Positions 45,656-55,136 of a stretch of 64,000 nucleotides of DNA are shown here, piece after piece. The stretch comes from Methanogenium sp. S4BF (GTDB lineage Archaea; Halobacteriota; Methanomicrobia; Methanomicrobiales; Methanomicrobiaceae). Under the pieces are notes generated by a model. That model ran no database searches and was not told where the DNA came from. It worked only from the letters and a program-made list of their open reading frames with translations. The translations under genes and the position numbers were made by a program. Each line of letters begins with the position of its first letter. Position 1 is the first letter of the stretch. The stretch is from positions 2,229,940 to 2,293,939 of the forward strand of contig NZ_CP091277.1 in the NCBI RefSeq assembly GCF_029633965.1. The letters run 5' to 3'.

Positions 45656-46327
45656 ATGAAAGCGGTCTGCCTTCTATCCGGTGGGATGGACTCCTCCACC
45701 CTTGCCTATGTGGCGCGGGATATGGGTTACAGCATCATTGCCCTGCACCTCCGCTACGGTCAGCCGACCGAGGATGCAGAGTTTGCGTGCGCCCAAAAGA
45801 TCGCCGCATCTCTGGATGCCGAGGAATTTTTCACCGTGAATCTGGACTATCTCCGTCGTATCGGTGGCTCCAGTCTGACAGATGATGCACTGACGATACG
45901 GGATCATACAGGAGCTGAGGCAGGCATCCCCAATACCTATGTGCCGTTCCGGAATGCGAATCTGATTGCAATCGCGACCTCCCTTGCAGAGGCCCGAGGG
46001 GCGGAGGCGGTCTTTATCGGTGTGCAGGCATCGGATTACGCCGGCTACCCGGACTGCCGCCCGCAGTTCATTGCGGCTTTTCAGCAGGTGATTGATACCG
46101 GAACTGCTGATGACACTCACATCAGGCTGATGGCGCCGTTTGTGAATATGTCAAAAACCGAAATCCTGAAGCAGGGTTTTGCCCTCCGGGTGCCGTATGA
46201 GGATACCTGGTCGTGCTACCGGTCCGGTGCACCCGCCTGCGGCACATGTGATTCCTGCCATTACCGTTTAGCGGCCTTTCGGGAGGCAGGGAGGGAAGAC
46301 CCGATTCCCTATGAGGTGCGGGAATGA
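45656..46327 (+). CDS. queC: 7-cyano-7-deazaguanine (preQ0) synthase QueC
   Basis: This 223-residue PP-loop ATPase turns 7-carboxy-7-deazaguanine into preQ0 with ATP and ammonia. The PP-loop SGGMDSST is at residues 8-15, and zinc-binding C187, C195, C198 and C201 are in CYRSGAPACGTCDSC. It overlaps the Nudix gene by 4 bases, so that enzyme is cotranscribed. Confidence 0.96.
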   Translation: MKAVCLLSGGMDSSTLAYVARDMGYSIIALHLRYGQPTEDAEFACAQKIAASLDAEEFFTVNLDYLRRIGGSSLTDDALTIRDHTGAEAGIPNTYVPFRNANLIAIATSLAEARGAEAVFIGVQASDYAGYPDCRPQFIAAFQQVIDTGTADDTHIRLMAPFVNMSKTEILKQGFALRVPYEDTWSCYRSGAPACGTCDSCHYRLAAFREAGREDPIPYEVRE

Positions 46328-46836
46328 CTGGCCCTGCTGTTGCGGGAAAAAAGAAGATCACCCTTGATACGGTGACCGTGACCCTGCCGTCCGGTGTTGT
46401 GAAGGAACGCCGGGTCGTCCGCCCGGGGCATGCGGTTGCGATGCTGCCCATCGAAGGGGACTGCTGTTACCTCGAACGGCAGTACCGCTTTGCTGTCGGT
46501 GAGTGGATATATGAGGTTCCCGCAGGTACGATGGATCCCGGTGAGACCCCGGAAGAGACTGCATACCGTGAACTCATTGAGGAGACCGGCATGGCGGCAG
46601 ATACCCTCATCCCCCGTGGTAAAATTTACCCGGCTCCGGGATACACAGATGAGGTTATCTATCTCTTTGAGGCACATGACCTCTCTTTGTCTGACGCATA
46701 CGGGATGGACGAGGATGAACAGATTGAGGTGGTGAAACTCTCCCTGTGCGAGATGGAGGAGATGATCCGTGACGGGCGTATCATTGATGCAAAGACCATC
46801 TGCCTCGCCTATCATTATTTTCGGGGGCAGAGCTGA
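46324..46836 (+). CDS. Nudix hydrolase, ADP-ribose pyrophosphatase-like
   Basis: This 170-residue protein has a complete Nudix box, GTMDPGETPEETAYRELIEE followed by TGM, with all catalytic glutamates. The N-terminal strand-rich part (VVKERRVVRPGHAVAMLPI) and E/P-rich loops resemble NudF-type ADP-sugar pyrophosphatases. The overlap with queC suggests cotranscription, but a link to preQ0 synthesis is not established. Confidence 0.92.
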   Translation: MTGPAVAGKKKITLDTVTVTLPSGVVKERRVVRPGHAVAMLPIEGDCCYLERQYRFAVGEWIYEVPAGTMDPGETPEETAYRELIEETGMAADTLIPRGKIYPAPGYTDEVIYLFEAHDLSLSDAYGMDEDEQIEVVKLSLCEMEEMIRDGRIIDAKTICLAYHYFRGQS

Positions 46837-46839
46837 GCT

Positions 46840-47718
46840 ATGAAACGGATTGTGCTGTTTCTTGTTCTCTCTATGGCAGCCGCGGTGCTGGCGGCGGGTT
46901 GCACCACCCCCGGTGCGGAGGTGGCAGCACCTGTCTATTCCCTCGATGAAACGGGCGCTCTGGTCATCACCGGTATCACACCGGTCTATACGGAAATGGC
47001 CGGTGGTTTCTCCGGAATCAACGGAAGTGTGGCGCTCTCTGACCTGATCTTCTCAGAAAACGATGGGAATGTCCATGCCTTCCTTGCCGCTCCCTCCCAT
47101 CCGGTGGCGGGGGTTGTGCTGGTTCCCGGTGCGGGTGTGGCAGCGGCGGCACATGAGGGGCGCGCGGTCTCCTATGCGGAGTCCGGGATTGCGACTCTTG
47201 TGCTTGACGTGCGGGGCAACGGCGGAGAGACTGCCGGACATACTGAAGGTCTGAACGGGGATCTCCGTCGGTTTACCTCAGGCACCACTCCCCAGTGGTA
47301 TCTGACCATCGGAGATATTATCACCGCGAGGATGATGCTTTCTGAACGGTATGGCACCCCGGTGTATATCGTCGGATCATCAAACGGCGGAATGACCGGT
47401 GCGGTTGCAGCGGCCCTTGATGCCGGTGATGCCGGATATTTTGGGGTTTCAACCTCCGCCATCACGGTTGCGGATGGTGCCTCACCGGATGTGCTGGCCT
47501 TTGTCCGGTCCGTTGACCCCGCTGCATATGTAGGTGCGATATCTCCGGAACCGGTGTGGATCTTCCACTCCTCTTCAGATGAGGTTATTCCCTTCCAGAA
47601 CGGCCTTTCCCTCTTCAATGCAGCGCAGGAACCAAAGAATTTTGAAGTGTTCAATGGCACCCATGGTATCAACGCTAAGGTTGATAACATGATCATCGGT
47701 GCTATACTCACCTTTTAA
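46840..47718 (+). CDS. Lipoprotein alpha/beta hydrolase
   Basis: The 292-residue protein has a lipobox signal (VLSMAAAVLAAGC, cysteine about 21), so it is exported and likely lipid-anchored. The hydrolase fold follows: VAGVVLVPGAGV (oxyanion strand), LVLDVRGNGGE, nucleophile elbow GSSNGG (Ser near residue 182), acid in HSSSDEVIP and histidine in NGTHGIN. Substrate unknown; probably an esterase or peptidase of the dienelactone hydrolase group. It starts 4 bases after the Nudix stop. Confidence 0.88.
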   Translation: MKRIVLFLVLSMAAAVLAAGCTTPGAEVAAPVYSLDETGALVITGITPVYTEMAGGFSGINGSVALSDLIFSENDGNVHAFLAAPSHPVAGVVLVPGAGVAAAAHEGRAVSYAESGIATLVLDVRGNGGETAGHTEGLNGDLRRFTSGTTPQWYLTIGDIITARMMLSERYGTPVYIVGSSNGGMTGAVAAALDAGDAGYFGVSTSAITVADGASPDVLAFVRSVDPAAYVGAISPEPVWIFHSSSDEVIPFQNGLSLFNAAQEPKNFEVFNGTHGINAKVDNMIIGAILTF

Positions 47719-47731
47719 TGCTCCTGAGAGA

Positions 47732-47761
47732 GAATTATATTAGCAATTTGCCACCCGGAGG
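47732..47761 (+). promoter_or_regulatory. TATA box and SD of the aRF1 operon
   Basis: GAATTATATTAGC (47732-47744) is a TATA candidate about 35 bases before the ATG at 47773. GGAGG at 47757-47761 is the SD, with a slightly long spacing of 11 bases. Confidence 0.5.
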
Positions 47762-47772
47762 CAAACCCAAGC

Positions 47773-49044
47773 ATGGCAGAAGAAGTGGAGATGGACAGCG
47801 CCCGAAAGCGCTATGAGTTTAAAAAGACCCTTGAACGGCTGAAGCAGAAAGAGGGCAGCGGAACGGAACTGATTACCATATACATCCCTCCCGACAAGCA
47901 GATCTATGATGTCACTGCCCAGCTGAGGGACGAATTCGGGCAGTGTTCCAATATTAAGAGCAAACAGACACGGACAAATGTGCAGAGTGCCATCTCCTCG
48001 ATTCTCTCACGCCTGAAGTATTACAATAAACCGCCGGAAAACGGCCTTGCCATCTTCTGCGGGGCAATCAAAATAGGCGGTGACCGTACCGATATGGACT
48101 GCACCATCATCGAACCTCCTGATGTCGTGCCGCTTTATATGTACCGGTGCTCATCGCGCTTCGAACTTGAGCCGATGGAGCAGATGCTCGTGGAGAAGGA
48201 AGTCTACGGGCTTCTGGTCATCGACCGCCGTGAATCATATCTCGGATTTCTGCGCGGAAACCGCATTGAGCCTGCCTCCGGTGTGACATCCACAGTCCCC
48301 GGCAAACAACGAAAAGGTGGACAGTCAGCAATGCGTTTCCAGCGTCTGCGCCTCATTGCCATCAATGAATATTATAAGAAGGTCGCTGACCGGGCAACCG
48401 ATGTCTTCATGGCAGAACCGGACTTCTATAACCGGTTCAAAGGCGTTCTCATCGGTGGTCCCACGCCCACTAAAGAGGAGTTTGCAGACGGTGGCTATCT
48501 GCATCACGAACTCCAGAAACGGCTTATCGGTCTCTTTGATGTGTCGTACACCAATGAGTCCGGTCTGAGCGAACTGGTGGATAATGCACAGGAAGCGCTC
48601 CGCGGCGTAGAGGTGATGAAGGAGAAGTCTGTTATGGACCGGTTCTTAAAGGAACTGATCAAAGATGACAGTGCCTCCGCATACGGAGAGGAGTCTGTAC
48701 GCAAGAACCTCGAAATTGGTGCGGTTGATACGCTTCTTCTTTCAGAGAACCTTCGCAAAGAACGGCTTCGTGTCCGGTGCCAGAACTGTGATTTTGTTAA
48801 GGAAGAGACCGTGCAGGTAGAGCCAGGCAAGTCTGCAATTGATATTGACCTGGGCAGCTGCCCGAGCTGCACTGCACCGCTTTACCTGGAAGAAGAGACT
48901 GATATCATCGATGAGCTGACGGCACTTGCCGACGCAAGCTCGACCAGAGTGATGATCATATCCAATGATTTTGAAGAAGGATCGATTCTTTATAACGCCT
49001 TTGGCGGGATTGCGGCTATACTGCGATACAGGACAGGATACTGA
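47773..49044 (+). CDS. prf1: Peptide chain release factor aRF1
   Basis: This 423-residue factor recognises all three stop codons and triggers peptide release. NIKS (60-63) and the YxCxxxF-like YRCSSRF (124-130) form the stop-codon reading part. GGQ (182-184) is the peptidyl-transferase motif. A C-terminal zinc-binding minidomain has CQNC and CPSC. Length is typical. Its TGA overlaps the argS ATG (TGATG), coupling the two genes. Confidence 0.97.
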   Translation: MAEEVEMDSARKRYEFKKTLERLKQKEGSGTELITIYIPPDKQIYDVTAQLRDEFGQCSNIKSKQTRTNVQSAISSILSRLKYYNKPPENGLAIFCGAIKIGGDRTDMDCTIIEPPDVVPLYMYRCSSRFELEPMEQMLVEKEVYGLLVIDRRESYLGFLRGNRIEPASGVTSTVPGKQRKGGQSAMRFQRLRLIAINEYYKKVADRATDVFMAEPDFYNRFKGVLIGGPTPTKEEFADGGYLHHELQKRLIGLFDVSYTNESGLSELVDNAQEALRGVEVMKEKSVMDRFLKELIKDDSASAYGEESVRKNLEIGAVDTLLLSENLRKERLRVRCQNCDFVKEETVQVEPGKSAIDIDLGSCPSCTAPLYLEEETDIIDELTALADASSTRVMIISNDFEEGSILYNAFGGIAAILRYRTGY

Positions 49045-50708
49045 TGTACCAGGATGCATACCGGGCTGTTGAAACAGCCCTGAAAGACGCAACAGGAGCA
49101 GAGGATGTGCTCCTCGGTGACGGCGGTGACCATGCCGACCTTGCGTCAACCATCGCCTTTGCGCTTGCAAAGACGCAGAGGAAGAACCCTGCGGTGATTG
49201 CAGGAGAGATTACGACAGCAATTGAGGGGGGGCTTGCTGAGGCAGGCATCACCGTCTCCACCACCGGTCCTTACATCAACTTTGTCTTTGGACCCGGATA
49301 TGTGGCAGGCGTTGTGGAGGCAGCCTCCCAGCCGGGCTACGGACGTCTGGCTGATGTGCCGGGGAGGGTCTGTATTGAACATACCTCGGCAAACCCCAAC
49401 GGGCCGCTGCATGTGGGGCATATCCGCAACTCGGTTATCGGTGATACGCTGGCGCGGGTGTTCCGAAAGGCAGGGTATGACATTGATGTGCAGTACTACC
49501 TGAACGACATGGGACGTCAGATTGCAATTGTCTCGTGGGGATTCGATTTCCTTGATATCCCGCAGAATGAAGGCGAAAAAGACGATCATTATGTCGCCCG
49601 CGTTTATGTGGCGGCAAATCGTGCACTTGAGGCCGATTCGTCCATAAAAGAGGAGATTGACCGGCGTATGGGCCTCATTGAACAGGGAGATCCCGAGATC
49701 GTGGAGAAGTTCCGCCGTGCCGTGTCCCTCTGTGCAGAGGGGATAAAGGTCACGCTCAAACGGCTCAATACCCCCCATGATCGGTTTGTCTGGGAGTCCG
49801 GATTTGTTCAGGACGGCTCGATGGTCGCAATTCTCGACCGTGTTGAGGCGCTTCCCGAGGCATCACACGACGACATTCTCGCCGTGGATCTCACGGCATG
49901 CGGGTTTGAGAAGCAGTATGTGCTGCGCCGTTCCGACGGAACGAGCGTGTATGCCGCCCGTGACCTTGCCTACCATGCATGGAAGGGCGAACACTTTGAC
50001 CGGCTCATCGATGTGCTGGGGGCTGACCATAAGCTGATCGGTGCCCAGCTGCAGGCAACGATGAAACTCCTTGGTGAGAAGGCACCGGAGATTGTCTTCT
50101 TTGAATTTGTGAGCCTTCCGGAAGGCTCCATGAGCACCCGTGCAGGCAAGTTCATCTCTGCAGACGAACTCATTGATGAGGTGACAAAGAAGGCGTTTGA
50201 TGAGGTGACAATCCGCCGGCCGGAACTCACCGAAGAGGAGCGCCGGGCCATTGCGGCATCCGTTGCCATCGGTGCGGTTCGCTATGATATCGTCCGTGTC
50301 TCGCAGGAGAAGAGCACGGTCTTTGACTGGCGGCAGGCACTTGACTTTGAACGCCAGAGTGCTCCGTATATCCAGTATTCCCATGCACGGGCCTGTTCTA
50401 TCCTTGAGAAGGCGGGAGACTTTACCCCGGTGTATGAACTCTCCACCGAATCGGAGATGGCGCTTGCCAAGCACATCGGCCTCTTCCCGGTGGTGCTGCA
50501 GACCGTGGTGGAGGAGCTCCGTCCTCACCACCTGGCGATATATGCCCGTGACCTCGCCGACCTCTTCAATGCGTTCTACCACACTGACCCGGTCCTCAAG
50601 GCGGAGGCAGGGGTGCGGGATGCCCGGCTCACCCTCGTCAGGGCGGCACAGAATACCCTGAGCGAAGTGCTCGAAACCCTCGGTATCGATGCAGTCAGAA
50701 GCATGTAA
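49044..50708 (+). CDS. argS: Arginyl-tRNA synthetase
   Basis: This 554-residue class I synthetase has the HIGH motif as HVGH (123-126), a KMSKS equivalent in SMSTRAGK near 365, the N-terminal Add-1 domain that binds the tRNA D-loop, and the anticodon-binding DALR domain (HHLAIYARDLADLFNAFYH). It is coupled to prf1 at its start and overlaps taw1 by 20 bases at its end. Confidence 0.97.
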   Translation: MYQDAYRAVETALKDATGAEDVLLGDGGDHADLASTIAFALAKTQRKNPAVIAGEITTAIEGGLAEAGITVSTTGPYINFVFGPGYVAGVVEAASQPGYGRLADVPGRVCIEHTSANPNGPLHVGHIRNSVIGDTLARVFRKAGYDIDVQYYLNDMGRQIAIVSWGFDFLDIPQNEGEKDDHYVARVYVAANRALEADSSIKEEIDRRMGLIEQGDPEIVEKFRRAVSLCAEGIKVTLKRLNTPHDRFVWESGFVQDGSMVAILDRVEALPEASHDDILAVDLTACGFEKQYVLRRSDGTSVYAARDLAYHAWKGEHFDRLIDVLGADHKLIGAQLQATMKLLGEKAPEIVFFEFVSLPEGSMSTRAGKFISADELIDEVTKKAFDEVTIRRPELTEEERRAIAASVAIGAVRYDIVRVSQEKSTVFDWRQALDFERQSAPYIQYSHARACSILEKAGDFTPVYELSTESEMALAKHIGLFPVVLQTVVEELRPHHLAIYARDLADLFNAFYHTDPVLKAEAGVRDARLTLVRAAQNTLSEVLETLGIDAVRSM

Positions 50709-51585
50709 GGCCCTGTTGCGACAGGGCTACCAGTTTTTTTCTCCCCGTTCTTCTGCGGCTCTCAAGCCGTGCATGTGGAATAAACGGACGCTCCTCGGCG
50801 GGGATATGTGTTACAAGGCACAGTTCTACGGCATTGCGAGCCACCGCTGTGTCCAGATGACTCCGACCCTGAAGTGCAACCAGCGCTGTCTCTTCTGCTG
50901 GCGATCGATGGAGCATGAAGTGATCGAAGAGGAGGAGTGCCCCCCGGAGGTCATCATGGACCGCCTGCACTTCTTCCAGAAAAAGGCCCTTGCCGGATAT
51001 AATCCGGTCGCAAACAGTGCGGTTGAACCGAAACTCTGGGAAGAGGCGCTTGCACCTGACATGGCCGCAGTTTCCCTCTCCGGCGAACCCACTCTCTACT
51101 CCCAGCTTCCCCGGCTCTTCACGCTCCTGAATGATGCCGGGTTTACCACATTTCTGGTGACAAACGGGACGCGCCCTGAGATGATTCAGCGGTGCAGTCC
51201 GTACCAGACGTATGTTTCACTGGACGGCCCGGACGAGGAGACCTACCGGCGTGTCTGCCGCCCTATGGAGGACTCCTGGGAACGGGTGTTAGAGAGCCTC
51301 TCCCTTCTGGGGAGCAGGCGGTCTGCGATACGCATTACGGTCGTCAAAGGGCTCAATGACATCAGCCCGGAGGGGTATGCCCGTCTGATTCAGGATGCAG
51401 GCCCTCTCTATGTAGAAGTGAAGGGATACATGTATCTGGGCTACTCACGCAACCGTCTTACCCGTGCGCATATGCCGTCCCATGAGTATGTGGCAGCGTT
51501 TGCAAACGAAATTACGAAATACTGTGATTACGAAGTCTACGATGACAGCCCGGTATCACGGGTGGTCTGTCTCACACGGCGGTAA
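50689..51585 (+). CDS. taw1: tRNA-4-demethylwyosine synthase Taw1 (TYW1, radical SAM)
   Basis: This 298-residue enzyme makes imidazo-fused 4-demethylwyosine at G37 of tRNA(Phe) from N1-methylguanosine and pyruvate. The radical SAM cluster motif is C63-x3-C67-x2-C70. Three further cysteines, C28, C41 and C54, form the second cluster of the archaeal enzyme. This supports the start at 50689 inside argS, since later starts would lose C28. SLSGEPTLY is the GGEP-like motif. As usual in archaea, the flavodoxin domain of eukaryotic TYW1 is absent. Confidence 0.95.
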   Translation: MQSEACKALLRQGYQFFSPRSSAALKPCMWNKRTLLGGDMCYKAQFYGIASHRCVQMTPTLKCNQRCLFCWRSMEHEVIEEEECPPEVIMDRLHFFQKKALAGYNPVANSAVEPKLWEEALAPDMAAVSLSGEPTLYSQLPRLFTLLNDAGFTTFLVTNGTRPEMIQRCSPYQTYVSLDGPDEETYRRVCRPMEDSWERVLESLSLLGSRRSAIRITVVKGLNDISPEGYARLIQDAGPLYVEVKGYMYLGYSRNRLTRAHMPSHEYVAAFANEITKYCDYEVYDDSPVSRVVCLTRR

Positions 51586-51587
51586 AA

Positions 51588-53171
51588 ATGAAATTTAATC
51601 CAGATGAATACCGGGAATTAGCACGTACTGACTTTGAACACGCCTGGAATAAAGGACCGGAGATCATAGATCCGGTCGGGGCAGCCAACAAATATCCGCG
51701 GTACAGATACAAATCCGCCCGCCGCCATCCCATTGCAGAGACTACGTCACGCCTGCGTGAGGCATATCTCTCTATTGGGTTTGATGAGGCGAGGGTGCCG
51801 CTTTTTATCGATGAGAAGGATGTCTACCGCCAGTTCGGGCCTGAGGCATCCGCGGTTCTTGACCGCGTTTTCTATCTCGGCGGGCTGCCGCGCCCGAACG
51901 TGGGTATCGGCAAAGAACGGATCTCACAGATCGAGCGCATTCTTGGCAAAAAACTGGGTGAAGAGGGAGAAGAACGCCTCCGTGAGACCCTGCATGCATA
52001 CAAGAAGGCAGAGGTGGACGGTGACGAACTCACCTATGAACTGGCAAAAGTACTCGGCTGTGACGACGCCCTTGTCGTGCGCATGATGGACGAGGTATTC
52101 CCTGAATTTCGTGCACTGGCACCGGAATCCTCGCGGACCACCCTGCGCTCGCACATGACCTCAGGCTGGTTCCTCTCCTTAGGGGCGATGTGGGACCGTC
52201 TGCCCCATCCTATCCGCCAGTTCTCCATCGACCGCTGTTTCCGGCGGGAGCAGGAGGAGGGACCCACCCGCCTGATGACCTATCACTCCGCCTCCTGTAT
52301 TGTTGCCGGTGAGCATGTGACCGTGGAGGACGGCAAAGCGGTCGCAGCGGCCCTTCTGAAGGCATTCGGGTTCGAGGACTTTGAGTTCCGGCCGGATGAG
52401 AAGCGGTCCAAATATTATATTCCTGACACCCAGACCGAAGTGTATGCACGCCACCCGGTGCATGGCTGGGTGGAAGTCGCCACCTTTGGCATGTACTCTC
52501 CTTCCGCCCTCGCTGAATACGGCGTCGGTGTCCCGGTGATGAACCTTGGTCTTGGGGTGGAGCGTCTCGCGATGATTGAGTACCAGGCAGATGACGTCCG
52601 CCAGCTCACTCACCCGCAGTTCTTCCCGCCGGTCTTCACCGATGCAGAACTTGCCGCAGGCATCGGCCTGCGGGAGGCGCCGCAGACAAGAGAGGGAATC
52701 CTCATGGCAGAGGCAATTCTGAAGACTGCCACGGCTCACGCTCAGGAGGAGAGCCCCTGTTCCTTTGAGGCATGGGACGGAGAGTGCTGCGGCACACGTA
52801 TCCGTGTCTTTGTCGAGGAAGAGGAGGAGAACTCACGTCTCTGCGGCCCAGCGGTATTCAATGAAATCTATGTCGAAGACGGCAAGATTCTCGGGGTGCC
52901 GGACACGAGCAAGTTTGCCAAGGTGAGAGAGAATGGTGCTGCCGCAGGCATCTCATACCTTGAAGCAGTTGCAAACCTCGCTGCCGCACGCATCGAGGAG
53001 GCGGCCTGTTCCGGTGAGGGCACCCATGTGCAGGTAAAGATGGCAAAGATCCCGTCTGATGTAAATCTCAAAATTGAGAACTATGTGATGCGGACAATCA
53101 CCGACAATAACAAGAAGACTGATGTCCGCGGACCGGTGTTTGTCGCAGTCCGGAGTGTCCTGGACGGATAA
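51588..53171 (+). CDS. sepS: O-phosphoserine-tRNA(Cys) ligase SepRS
   Basis: This 527-residue class II synthetase charges tRNA(Cys) with phosphoserine, which SepCysS then converts to cysteine: the indirect pathway of methanogens. Family marks are the start [18 protein letters not shown], motif 2 [17 protein letters not shown], and motif 3-like [13 protein letters not shown]. Length matches the family. It starts 2 bases after taw1 in the prf1-argS-taw1-sepS run. No sepCysS gene is in the window. Confidence 0.97.
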   Translation: MKFNPDEYRELARTDFEHAWNKGPEIIDPVGAANKYPRYRYKSARRHPIAETTSRLREAYLSIGFDEARVPLFIDEKDVYRQFGPEASAVLDRVFYLGGLPRPNVGIGKERISQIERILGKKLGEEGEERLRETLHAYKKAEVDGDELTYELAKVLGCDDALVVRMMDEVFPEFRALAPESSRTTLRSHMTSGWFLSLGAMWDRLPHPIRQFSIDRCFRREQEEGPTRLMTYHSASCIVAGEHVTVEDGKAVAAALLKAFGFEDFEFRPDEKRSKYYIPDTQTEVYARHPVHGWVEVATFGMYSPSALAEYGVGVPVMNLGLGVERLAMIEYQADDVRQLTHPQFFPPVFTDAELAAGIGLREAPQTREGILMAEAILKTATAHAQEESPCSFEAWDGECCGTRIRVFVEEEEENSRLCGPAVFNEIYVEDGKILGVPDTSKFAKVRENGAAAGISYLEAVANLAAARIEEAACSGEGTHVQVKMAKIPSDVNLKIENYVMRTITDNNKKTDVRGPVFVAVRSVLDG

Positions 53172-53240
53172 CAGGGAATATCTCAAACCTTTCTTTTTGC
53201 GTTTATTTAAATCCGTCAGGAGCATCATGCACAGCGAAGA

Positions 53241-54134
53241 CTATCCGGAAAGGGTGTCCCGGACCGGAATCACGAGGGACGAATGGTCAAGCGGATAGCG
53301 GAAGACCTTCTCTTCTCTGAGCGGGTCGCGGAGTACAATGCTTTCACCCCTGCGTTCTGCGGTGACAATGTATGAATGGTAATAGAGCCGCTCCACTTCA
53401 GGCAGCATAGCAATGCCTGCCACTTCTGCAGGGGTGATATTTGTGTACTTGCGGTACAGGATTTCTGCACCGCTGCCGTGGAGGATGTCAAACGGGCGGA
53501 CGACAAAGGAACCGTCTGTCTCTTCAATGGTAATAAAGCGGCCGGGATTTATGGTGGGAATCGCCTTCCCGTCAGTCTCCGCGTTTGCATATACGGCAAG
53601 TCCTGCGTATATGAGAATAATTGCGAGAAATACGACCATATATCCCTGACAGACTCCGTTTCCTGCCCTTCTGGTCAGGATAAGACAGAGCAGGGCGAGG
53701 CTTGCTATCAGGATGGGGAGGGACGGCCCGGGAAAGATGCCGAGCGTGAACTTTTCTGTTGAAAACGGCCATAGGAGGGGAATGCCGGGATAGGCGAGAT
53801 AGTCAAGGAGAATGTGCAGCATCGCACCGGTGAGAATGGCGAAGCCTGCCATGAGGGTAACTTTCTCCGGAAAATACTGCCCGAACCATGAAATGGTGGA
53901 GAGGAGGTACAGGGCGATGAACGCCGCAAGGGAGAGGAGTGCTGCACCCGCAATGCTGTGGGTGATTCCGCCATGGGTGAAGATATACCGGGACGGTTCA
54001 TCATCCGAAACAAAAAAGAATATCGCATCAATATCCGGGATCACCGCACCTATCACGGCAAAAGGGACAAGGATGGCGTTGCCTGCGAGTAATAGCGGGA
54101 TTGCGATGGCAAAGGCATGGGTGAATGAGTCCAC
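53241..54134 (-). CDS. YdjM/DUF457-type membrane-bound metal-dependent hydrolase
   Basis: The 297-residue protein has about five membrane helices in its first 190 residues and conserved acidic/histidine motifs of the family: MDSFTHAF at the start, GAVIPDIDAIFFF, THGGITHSIAGAA and HILLDYLAYPG, which could bind metal. A C-terminal soluble domain of about 110 residues lies outside or inside the membrane. Bacterial relatives are linked to LexA control; the function here is unknown. It stands alone. Confidence 0.85.
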   Translation of the reverse strand: MDSFTHAFAIAIPLLLAGNAILVPFAVIGAVIPDIDAIFFFVSDDEPSRYIFTHGGITHSIAGAALLSLAAFIALYLLSTISWFGQYFPEKVTLMAGFAILTGAMLHILLDYLAYPGIPLLWPFSTEKFTLGIFPGPSLPILIASLALLCLILTRRAGNGVCQGYMVVFLAIILIYAGLAVYANAETDGKAIPTINPGRFITIEETDGSFVVRPFDILHGSGAEILYRKYTNITPAEVAGIAMLPEVERLYYHSYIVTAERRGESIVLRDPLREEKVFRYPLDHSSLVIPVRDTLSG

Positions 54135-54300
54135 AGTTCATTTTCTGCTATTCTGATACTAAACCATATCCGATGCGACGGGCAGTGCAGGCGATGCACT
54201 GGTGGAATGACTCCTGCACCTCTGCTGTCCGGATGCGGATGCATCAGGGGCACAGAGTCGGACATCCCGGTGATGAATCGTCACATTTCTTATCATACAG

Positions 54301-54316
54301 GATATAATAAAAATTG
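54301..54316 (+). promoter_or_regulatory. TATA box of the TMEM175-like gene
   Basis: GATATAATAAAAATTG lies 30-45 bases before the ATG at 54346. A GGGACC sequence lies between them. Confidence 0.5.
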
Positions 54317-54345
54317 ACACAGAAGAATGAAAGGGACCTAAAATA

Positions 54346-54990
54346 ATGAAGAAACCGGATATCAGCAAATTAACCGACCTTCTCGAAAAAAACAGGATTG
54401 AAGCCCTTACCGATGGGGTGTATGCGATTGTTCTCACACTCTCCGTCCTGATGATAGGAACCGGACTCTATTCGGGGTCGGTTGCAAGCAGCACATTTTA
54501 CTCCTCCGTTAATGAGGCAATCCCCCAGATCTTCAACTATGCGGTTTCGTTTCTTCTGCTCTCCATCTTCTGGATTGTACACCACCGGCAGATGAACAAA
54601 ATTTCTCATGTCGATAGCATCTATATCTGGCTGAACCTGGTGAGCCTCTTTTTTATCACGCTTGTTCCGTTCACGACAAACCTGAACGATGACTTTTCCG
54701 AATATCCCCTGGCAGTTGCCATCTATGCGGGAAATATCATGCTCATCAGCCTTTCATACACTCTCAGCTGGGCTTATGCGACTCGGGGCCGGCGGCTTCT
54801 GTCTGCCGGGGTGCCGGACTCGGCTATCACCGACGGGATTCGCCGTGGCCTGCTGACATCTGCTGTCTCTCTTATCGTCATTGGTGCAGCATATTTCATC
54901 GCATCAGAGTGGGCGACAATATTCTATCTTCTCATCATCATCATTGGGTTCATCGTTAAAAAACCAGGCCAGAATGCGGCCTCCAAATAA
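54346..54990 (+). CDS. TMEM175/DUF1211 family membrane protein, potential potassium channel
   Basis: The 214-residue protein has six membrane segments and the family signature at the first helix, RIEALTDGVYAIVLTL (residues about 18-33; the usual form is R-x3-FSDG-x-FAI). Prokaryotic TMEM175 proteins form tetrameric leak K+ channels. Here the conserved phenylalanines of the signature are replaced (LTDGVY for FSDGVF), which may affect the pore. The second helix-loop, SFLLLSIFWIVHHRQ, fits the family. Confidence 0.87.
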   Translation: MKKPDISKLTDLLEKNRIEALTDGVYAIVLTLSVLMIGTGLYSGSVASSTFYSSVNEAIPQIFNYAVSFLLLSIFWIVHHRQMNKISHVDSIYIWLNLVSLFFITLVPFTTNLNDDFSEYPLAVAIYAGNIMLISLSYTLSWAYATRGRRLLSAGVPDSAITDGIRRGLLTSAVSLIVIGAAYFIASEWATIFYLLIIIIGFIVKKPGQNAASK

Positions 54991-55136
54991 TCACATTTTT
55001 AAGATCAGAGTAATTTCAGCGAAATCGCCCCTCCATGACTGACAGGATGGAGGATGGTGTGAAGGGGGAGAATGAGAGTGTTTTTGGGTGTGTTTTGAGA
55101 TATCGAAACGGTGTTATTGCGATAGCAACAGGAATA

